Part shown: positions 32,801 through 41,800 of the stretch, in pieces | Position numbering within the stretch: position 1 is the stretch's first letter | Layout of the letters: each line of letters opens with the position of its first letter | NCBI GenBank assembly: GCA_031273455.1 | Contig: JAISRZ010000085.1 | Span: forward strand, 1 to 64,000 | DNA length: 64,000 nucleotides | DNA from: Deltaproteobacteria bacterium | Lineage (GTDB): Bacteria > Desulfobacterota > Desulfarculia > Adiutricales > Adiutricaceae | Direction: 5' to 3' | Notes under the pieces: model-generated | Told to the model about the DNA's origin: nothing | The model's input: only the letters and a program-made list of their open reading frames with translations | Database searches by the model: none | Program-made: the position numbers and the translations under genes

Positions 32801-35800
32801 AGGATAGAGCGTTGAGTAAAGCGGAATCTTCAGGCGTCCCCCGCTTTCCATCGGCGCCATAGACATGAACGACATCCGCCACCCATTCCCGGAACAGAGC
32901 TTGATAGTCTTCCAAGGCTGAGCGGACCGCTATGGATTTAGATTTGTACAGCTCCGCGTTAGCTAAGGGATTAACCACCATGGTTCGCCCGCCGTATTGG
33001 GACTCAGGAGTGTCAATTTTGCCTTCGGCCGCGGCCAAGTCTCGCTCAGCTTCTATGAGCGCGTAGAGCTTATTAGCCAGTTCCTCCATCCTAGCGGGCA
33101 GTCCCCTCAGTTCGACAGGGGGAATTACTCTAACGACCGGGGGTCGGATCTCTTTAATGATATCGTTAATGGCGTCCACAATAGCTTCCCAGAGTTCCTT
33201 CACGCCTCGGACAATGGAGCCAAGGGTGGACTCTTGGGAGGGGACAGGGGGAGGTGGGGGGTCTTGAGGTTCCGCCGGGTCCATGGTGTTGGTTAGACCA
33301 ACCTCATCGGAGGTAGGGCCAGCGCGTCGCCCAGCGCGGTGCTTAAGTTTATCAGACTCACGCTGATGTCGCTGGAAAAGGACTTCGCCAGGGTCTTGGG
33401 GGTCAGCGGCCAGAGCGGTCTTCAGCCGCTCTTTAAGCTTGTTGTTCTTGACTTGGTAGGTCTTACCTTTCTTTTCGTAAGTAAAGGTATCGGTGGCGGG
33501 GTCGTAGGTGTAGGTTACCCCGTCTAGGGTTAGGGTGTGATTGGACGCTTGGGAAATACCGGATCGGGTTTCTTCTGATAGTGGTTTTCCGCTATCCACT
33601 GCCGGACCGCGTTCCCTATCTCGACTCTTAATTGATGTATCGCGAAAAGTTGATGCGCTAGGTCGAGTAGTTCTTTCTCCGACATATCCTTCGGAGGTTT
33701 CAGTGAATTGCGATAACCCAGCCACGGATTCGCGTCCACTATCTTGCCGGTTGTACTGCTTAGAAAGCGTCTCTGATGAAAAAGAGCTTTGAATATCTGA
33801 TTCGCTTCCAAGTTCTCGTCCTCGTCTGGACAATCTATTAGCTTCCCAAGAGGATCTCTTTCCTCCGCTATAAAGCGCGCTATCTCCCAAAGATCGGGAG
33901 GCCAAGGATCGTCCTGGAGAGAAACCCGTATTTCGGACAGTCGGGCTTCCAATTGGGATTCCGTTAAGTCTAATATTGGAGGGATCATAAGTACCCTTTA
34001 GAAGATGATTGATAGTATCATTAAATAACCAGTGATCAGCTATAAATATTTGTTGGTCATTAAGTAAAGCGCCAATATTTTTATCACGAATAAAGGCGCC
34101 TGTCGCGTAAGACTGATTAGCGAAAAGTTGTTTATCTGGAATAGATAGCGCTAACGCCTCTTGGTTCATACTATGATTATCGGTCAACCCCGCGAGAATA
34201 GCGTTGGCGAAAGCGTTGGCCCAAATTTCCACAGGGCTTTTATTGTAATTATCAAAATCCTGCCAATCTTTGGAGCTGTCGGGCATAAAGGGCACGGGAG
34301 ATATATCAGCGTTAGAACCAATCCATACAGATTGTAGTAGATTCGTGGCTTCAACAAAGCCTATGTGATGTAAATAAATAAGTAAATCTTGAATAAAATG
34401 ACCAGTCTCATGCAACAAAGTAACTAAAGCCCTACCATACTGGATATTGGGCGCATTTGGATCGATGGCAATAATCTTAGAGTATGGATAAAATAGTCCA
34501 TTATAACCTGAACTTAAAGACTCAGATTGATATTTAATAATATTACGAAGCTTCGCCCTAGTAGTAGGCTTCCCGTTAGCCGTTAAAATATCCGCTAATG
34601 TTTGGAAAACATTATCGGTGACTTTAAGAAAAAATTCAATCTCTTTTTTGTAATCAGAAAGAATATGATTACGTCCCTTTATTACAGCTTTATAGATCGC
34701 GATAAGGTCGTTCTTCAGACGATCGCGAGACTTCGTTTCATCTAAGTCTGTTGTGTAGTTCGGAATATCGGGATGAAAAAGATGTAGGTGGAAAAAATAG
34801 TTTTCTCCTCCAGCCGTAATGTTATGTATGAAAGGCTCCACTAAGTCCTTAATCGTATCTCCATTTAAAGTAAGAGTGTTTCCTCTAACAGTATAAGTCG
34901 CGGACAGTAGCCTAATATCAGCGCGAAGCGTTGCTAAATGTTTATCTAATATATCCCCATATAAAGCGGAGTTTGGATCGTAACGCCGTAAATCTTCAGC
35001 TGTAAACGGCGCCTTAGTTGATTTTTTACGCTTGATAGAATCTTCAATTCTATCTGTAACATCCTGTTTAACATTTGTAATATATGTTGCTGTTAAATTA
35101 TTAATTTTATCCGCAATATCATAAAGCAAATCAAGTATATTATTTTGAAAACTACTCGATACCTTCGATATTTGGGACCGAGAGGGTATAATAGAGCCGT
35201 TTTTATAAATAGTATTCCAAAGGCTATTTATACCTTTCTGATTAATACCTCCATAAACCTGCGCCCAGTCAGTTACCAGTTTAAATATTTTATAAAAAGT
35301 TGCGGAATCATCCTGAACTGTTGAAAGAACAAAAGGCTTGCTGATAGACTGTGGAATCCAAACTAAGTTGGGATTTAAAGGTCTACTATTAGAAGAAATA
35401 CGAACATTCTTAGGAGCGTTACTGAATATTAAATTCGCAAGCGCTTTAACTATCGGATCTAAAGCCAGAGCCCTATTGCTTGTAGGGGGGTTCATCGCTA
35501 GGGAGCTATTCTCATCTCTCTTACCCCGCTGAAACAGTACGCTAACAGCGCTATCCCACTCTATCGGCTTCTTATCAATCTTAGCGAAATCCCACAATTC
35601 CGCCAATAGTTTAGGACTCTTAATCTTTATAGTTTTGTCACCACTTTTGTAGGTAAACCCACCATACTTTGAATAGGTTACTTCTACTAAATTACCATTT
35701 CCTTGAAGGTCGTAGTTAAAGGTTATAGGAACTTCCGCCTCGCCAGTAAGCAAAGCGATATCAACATCATAAACGGTAAGGCCAGTGTCATTAGTTTGCA

Positions 35801-38800
35801 GAGCTTTTTCATAGGCTAAGTCAACCGACACCGAGTCGTCATTGTTGTACGCCTGGACAGCTTGAATTAGAGCCGCGACGCGATGTTTCAGACTAGCTTC
35901 AATTTGTTTTTTTAACGCGCCAGCGCGGCGATCGTTTATTTCCTGACCGTAAGCCGCTTCAAAAGCTTTAGCTAAAGCGACATTGGTTAGCTTCTTAAGT
36001 ACCCTTTCACCTTTAGCGTTAAACGTAGGAGGATTTAAATAATCTTTACCCTCGAATTCAGTTCCATTGAATCCGTTTTTGAGTAGTAAATCAAAAATTT
36101 TCCTAGCGTCACTATTCGGGTCAGGGAATTGACGGCGTAATTGCCGCAATAAATAGCGTTCACTAAGATACCTACCTGTTTTGGTATTTTGCTTTAGTGA
36201 TAATAAATCATACGCAGGTTTACCTTCTGGATCTTTAATAACACCTCCAACAGTATCCGCGTCCGAATCTTCACCAAGGGGCCTTTCCAGAGAATCCATG
36301 GGTTTAGTAATCTCAAGAACTTCTTTAACCTCAGCCGCGGTAACTTTAGTCTTTACATTCGGCTGAGAGTTCAGATAATCAGCAATCTCCTTTGCTATAG
36401 ATGGGATATTTTCCTTATCTATATCCGCAAAATTTTCCAAATCAGAATCTACAAAATCTTCCGTGTTTGTAGATTCTTCTGTCTCTAGACTTTCATTATA
36501 TTGATCATCTATAGTTGAGCGCTTTTCTATGTTCGTATCACTAATCTTTCCATACGCAGCCGCGAAACTAGGGTCTGTACTAAGAGCTTTACCAATCCTT
36601 TGTTTAATTTTAGCTAAGTGTTGTGGTAAATAGATTGTGGACGCTTGACCGACGGAACGAAAATAATCTTGGATACCATTTAAACCACGACCAAAAAGCC
36701 AGGTGGTTAGTTTTCCTTTATTAGGATCCCAAGAATTTTTCCGTAGCGCTTCAATTATACGCACGGCGGCTTCATGTTGTAATTCCTCAAAATTCGATTT
36801 ATTACGTATTTGACCTTTATAATAATGGCCAACGACTGTCCCCGCTAATTCATAAAGAGCTTTAACTCCTTCAGTTGTAGTTAATAAAGCTTTAGGGTCT
36901 TTAAGACTGTTAATGTATTTAAAAAGGTTTGTACTCGTTAATTTTTCCGCTTCTTCGTCGGACGCTTCGGGCGTGGTTTCTCCCCCGTCCTCATCTTCTT
37001 GTCCGGTAGCTTCATCACTTTCTTCTTCATCTAGCTCTGTCCCCTCCGCAGTCTCGCTAGCGTTCCCGCTTGGTCCTTCATCGCCGTCGCGTCGGCTGTC
37101 CGTATCGCTACGCTTTCCGCCGCTTTCTGCTGACTCCTGGTTGGTTCCAGTAGGCTCTCCGTCACGCTCAGCGGCGTTCCGCCCTGTCCGGTCATTCGGT
37201 TGATTATTACTTCCATCGCCTTCAGTCGGTCCGGTGGGCGGTACCTCGAGTCCCCGTACCCGTGGGCTTGTAGTTCCTTCACTACTTGAAGCAGTTTCTT
37301 GAGTGTCGCTGGATCCAGCTTGGACGCTAGATGTTTGGGTATCGCCTTCCACTGGCTGATCAGTTCCAGTATCTTGGTTATCAATTCTTTCATGTCGTGT
37401 CCTAAACGCCTTCATAATACGATCGTGTTCTATAGCGTCAACCCAATCAATGTCTGAGTTTTCATATTCTTGAACCGATATGTCGCCATCAGCCATAATA
37501 ACAAAAACAAACCCATCCATATAATAAACGTACGGGTTATCACTATCTAATACTGTACCTAAGCGATGTAAGCTTAAGTCAATTTTCTCTGACGTTAAGT
37601 CCGGTATTAAATCAGATATCTCTGTGTAATCAACAATGTCAGTAAAAGGAGAATTTTCTACTTTAAAAGGTTGGGGTGTAGAAGATTCAGGCTCCGCCGC
37701 TACGGACGTAGGAGCTGGAGGCGTTGGTGGCTTAGGCTCAGCCGCTACAGACGTAGGAGCTGGTGGCGTAGGTGGCTCAGGCTTAGGAGCCTCGGGCGTA
37801 GGCTTAGGAGCTGGTGGCTCTGGCGTAGGCTTAGGAGCCTCGGGCTTAGGAGCTGGAGGCTCTGGCGTAGGCTTAGGAGCTGGAGCCTCGGGCTTAGGAG
37901 CTGGAGGCTCAGACTTAGGTGTAGGAGCCGGTGGTTCGGGCGTAGGCTTAGGAGCTGGAGGCTCGGACGTAGGCTCAGGCGCTACGGGCGCGGGAGCCGG
38001 AGTCTCGGGTGTGGGACTAGATTCGGATTCAGGAGTCGCGGAAGCTTCAGACTCAGCCAACATCCGGTCGAACACTTCGCGAACTTCGGGAGTCAGAGGT
38101 TTCCCTAGTTCTGTAACGGACTTGTAAATCTGGATAAGAAGCTTTTTAAGGGTTTTGAAGACAGCTTCCAGGGCGCTGTTAGGAGCTTTACCCTCTCTAA
38201 CATATCGCTCAAAAGCTTGAGCGATAACTTCGTAGGCGTCGTTGTTCCAGTTCCGCCAAGACTCAAGGCCAGCGAACTGAGCCAGAGTATCCATATCTCG
38301 CTCAAGTGTCTGACGGAACTCTGGTAGGACTTGGTCATAACGTAGAGCGTTCAAGGCCCGGTGGATTAAGTCGTGGTTAAACTCATGGATTATAGTGGAG
38401 ACGTCCGCTTTATCAGTAAAGTTAATACTCGTCAAACCGCTAGGTTTAAAATTGATATAACCTTTAATTACGTCATTCTCGCCTTGGAATTGGGTAGGCG
38501 TGATTTCCGTGATACGGTCGGTGTCCCAGATAACGAAGTTATACTTCTTTTCGCCTTCAGTATGTCGAGTGCTACCAGAATAGAACCGATGGCCTGGGAT
38601 ACCTTCAGCCATGAACAGCTCATTGGTTCTCGCGGATTGCGAGACTCTGCGACTACCCTTATTAAAATAAGAGGTTAAGCCTCTATAAAATTCAGCTCCA
38701 GTTACGTTATCGTTAAATATCTCAAATAAAGAAGCGTCTTGTATTTCAGCGCGTAACTTTTTTTCGATATTAGCTATCGCTTGTTTAACTTTAGGGGGTT

Positions 38801-41800
38801 GCGCGGAAAGTGGCTCGTCCCACGCCAGTAGCTCCGTGTCTTCGGGGAGAGTGACCGCGTAAACCATACCTTTATTAGGTGAAATCAGCAAGGTCGATGG
38901 TATATTCCAATAGTCTACAAAATCTTGAGTATTTACACGGTCTAATAGAATATCTTCTATGTCACTAAAGATATTATGATACGAATACACATCAGTACCC
39001 ATATTGTCAATAACTAGTGAAACAGTAATTGGTTTACGCTGTACTTCTTCATTAGAATTGTTTATGATATCCTGTTTATACGAATCCCACCCCATAAAAA
39101 GATTATTATTCTTTATAGTTTCAGTATTAGCGTCATTATCAGTAAAGAATGATAAAGGGTCACCGATACGACCTTTCTGATTTAATATACGCGATAAAAG
39201 ATTTCTGATATCAGAGTCAAGATCTGGATTAGTTTCCGCGTTTTTATTATAAACACCGACCTGTATAAAATGCTCTCCGGTATTAATATAGTTTTCACCA
39301 TGTAATTCCAACATGTTTATAGTGTCAGCTTTTAATTCAGTGGGGTGGTCCTTATAATAATCATAAGTAGATATATAGGAATATTTATTATTATTAAAAG
39401 ACTCTAATAATCTTTCAAAGGGATATGCACCAATAGTTTCGTCAACATCAGCTATCATAGCTGAATCTAAAATATCAGACTTTGAATTTGAATCTTCTAT
39501 TGCGCTAAAAGCAGTAATTATATCTTTTAAAACTTGAATAAAAGCATTTGACTCAAGCTGTTCAGAAGTAAAAGCTCCACCCATACTATAAAAATTCTCC
39601 AGAGCTTTGTTTATGTAGTAATGTATAGCTGGAGCGTCTGGGCTCACACGCAATTCATTTCTTTCATTGTCTTTTAAAAAGACTTCATATTTACCATCTT
39701 GTTTTCGCTCACGCTTAATAACGTGATAAAGAAGCGAATCAATTTGTAAAAAGCTAGGCGCGAGTTCTCGAGCGGCTTCTTTTGATCCATCAAAGCGACT
39801 TACCGCTTCATCATAAATATGACGCATAAGCGCTTGCGCATGTTGCGTATTTGCGTATTTGTTTTTTCTAAGCGCTATATCCTTATAATGCCGCGCCAGT
39901 CCCACGATCTCCGTAAAATAAAAACCACGACCAAAAGCTTGACCGCCTTCCCCGGTGCTTAAGAAAGCGTAGTCGAATTTCTCGATGTTAGTGGCGGCGG
40001 TTCCGTGGTAGGCGATTTGATTTAGGACGTTATCAAGGACTTCAGATATAGGCGCGTTTCTAGATATCTCTATATCATTTAAAATTAGAGCGGGATCGAC
40101 ACCCAGGTAATCGGCTTGCCTTTGGAGGGTGGCGGCGACAAGCGTGGCGGCGGGGGTAGCTTCCTCCGCGGAAAAGCCACCCTCATTAACTAAGCGGTCC
40201 GTAAGAGTTTCGGCAAGGGACCTGGTCGGGGATTGACTCTCCGACGCCTGCCCCGACTCAGGCGCTTGGTTAGGGCTTGTGGAAGTCCCTGGTGGGTTGG
40301 CGGCTTGGTAAGCTTTCAGCTCTTTATGTATACTACTGCTTTTAACAAGCTTGTAGGTTTTTGATTTACCATTAACTGTCTTCTGATAAGAAAAAGAATC
40401 AGTGTTTGGATCGTAAGTGTACTCAATATTGCCAGCTCGATAAGTACCCTTATTTGGATCGTACGTTATCTGCGAAATATTTTGAGCGGCCATTTGCGCG
40501 GAATCACGTAATTTCGTGACTAATTCTTTTCCATTAGGAGGAATATCGTCATCAAAATATAATGATTCTGGGGGGCCTCCCACACGCGCGCCCGCCTTAC
40601 TAGGGCCTGAAACCTGTGTGTCAAGACGAGGATTCCATATACCATTATTATCTATGGCTCTATAATCAGTTTCATAGCCATTATCAGCCATAACCTCATC
40701 AATTAAAGAAGCTACAGCTTTAGCGTATTCAACTCGAGACGCCTGAGATTTAGGACTATTTTCATACGCGTTAGACACGGCCACATATCTTTCCGTTATA
40801 TCACGAGAATATGTGGATGATGAATCTCTTGAGATAATACGTTCTAAGCGATTTTCTAATTGGTCCATATACTGACGAAAATATTCGTCAATATTACTTT
40901 CTTTATTGTCTTCAAAAAACGCTCCTTCACCTTTAGGTTTTTGACCAGTAAGTCTTAAAGCGTCAATATGATATCTTTTCATCCTATCAAGATAAATTTC
41001 AGCGTTATATTTCGATCCTCCATTCGCATAGTCTCTAAAAGCCTTATCCGCCGTACGTTTAAACCGAGGATCTGGCATAATACCAGCCGCTTTGTAGATA
41101 TCGTAGATTTTTAAAATTAGTTTTCCTATAGGTGTATCTTTACCAGCTTCGAGTTCTGGAGGCAGATTAGTATTATCAATCGCTTCAATATCCTCAGTCG
41201 AAGATTGAATTTCACCAGCCATTAGACTCGTAGTTAAAACAGTAATATCATTTAACGCTTTTGGATAATCTATCAACCCTTTCTGAAAAGCGGATAAAGT
41301 TTCTTGAATCTTAGCTACTATATTAGCGTTCGCGTTATTTTGGTCAATAGCGTTTAACGCGTTGTTGAATAAGCCAACTAAAATTTGAAACTGTTCGCTA
41401 GGATTATCAACAATAGGCTCAGAAGATGGAGCGACACCCGCTATCTCCGAATAAAAGTTTTTAAATAACTCTTCATAAGCGGCCACGGACGCTTCAGTCA
41501 CTGAACCATTACGAACGTTATCGCCAAAACTTTGAACCGCGCCTAAAAACATAGGATCCACCAACTGGTTAGTGGCCTTGTATTGATCTCGAATCGCGCG
41601 AATTATGTTCATAATACGGTCTAAACTCGCTTGAGACAAAGGCGCGGCGTTTTGTCCAGATAAGGCTAACTGTTTTTCGGCTTGATATAACCTTAATAAT
41701 ATTTGTTTGAAAGCCGCGAACTGCGCGTTAGTCATTCCACTAGCTTTAGTAAAAGCGTACAAACTTAAAGCTTGAAAACCAAGACTTAATTCATGCCCTT

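Noticed and set aside
33360-33390. EVLFQR as a 3C-protease site
   Set aside because: The resemblance to the picornaviral LEVLFQ-GP site is likely coincidence. It is kept only as a repeated motif after the internal repeats.
33530-33988. 152-aa frame within the giant gene, same strand, other frame
   Set aside because: The main frame is open through it with good coding character. No independent start signal is seen. An overprinted gene cannot be excluded.
37636-38127. Gly/Val/Ala-rich frame of 163 aa opposite the giant gene
   Set aside because: It is the complement of the Pro-rich linker codons; composition explains it completely.
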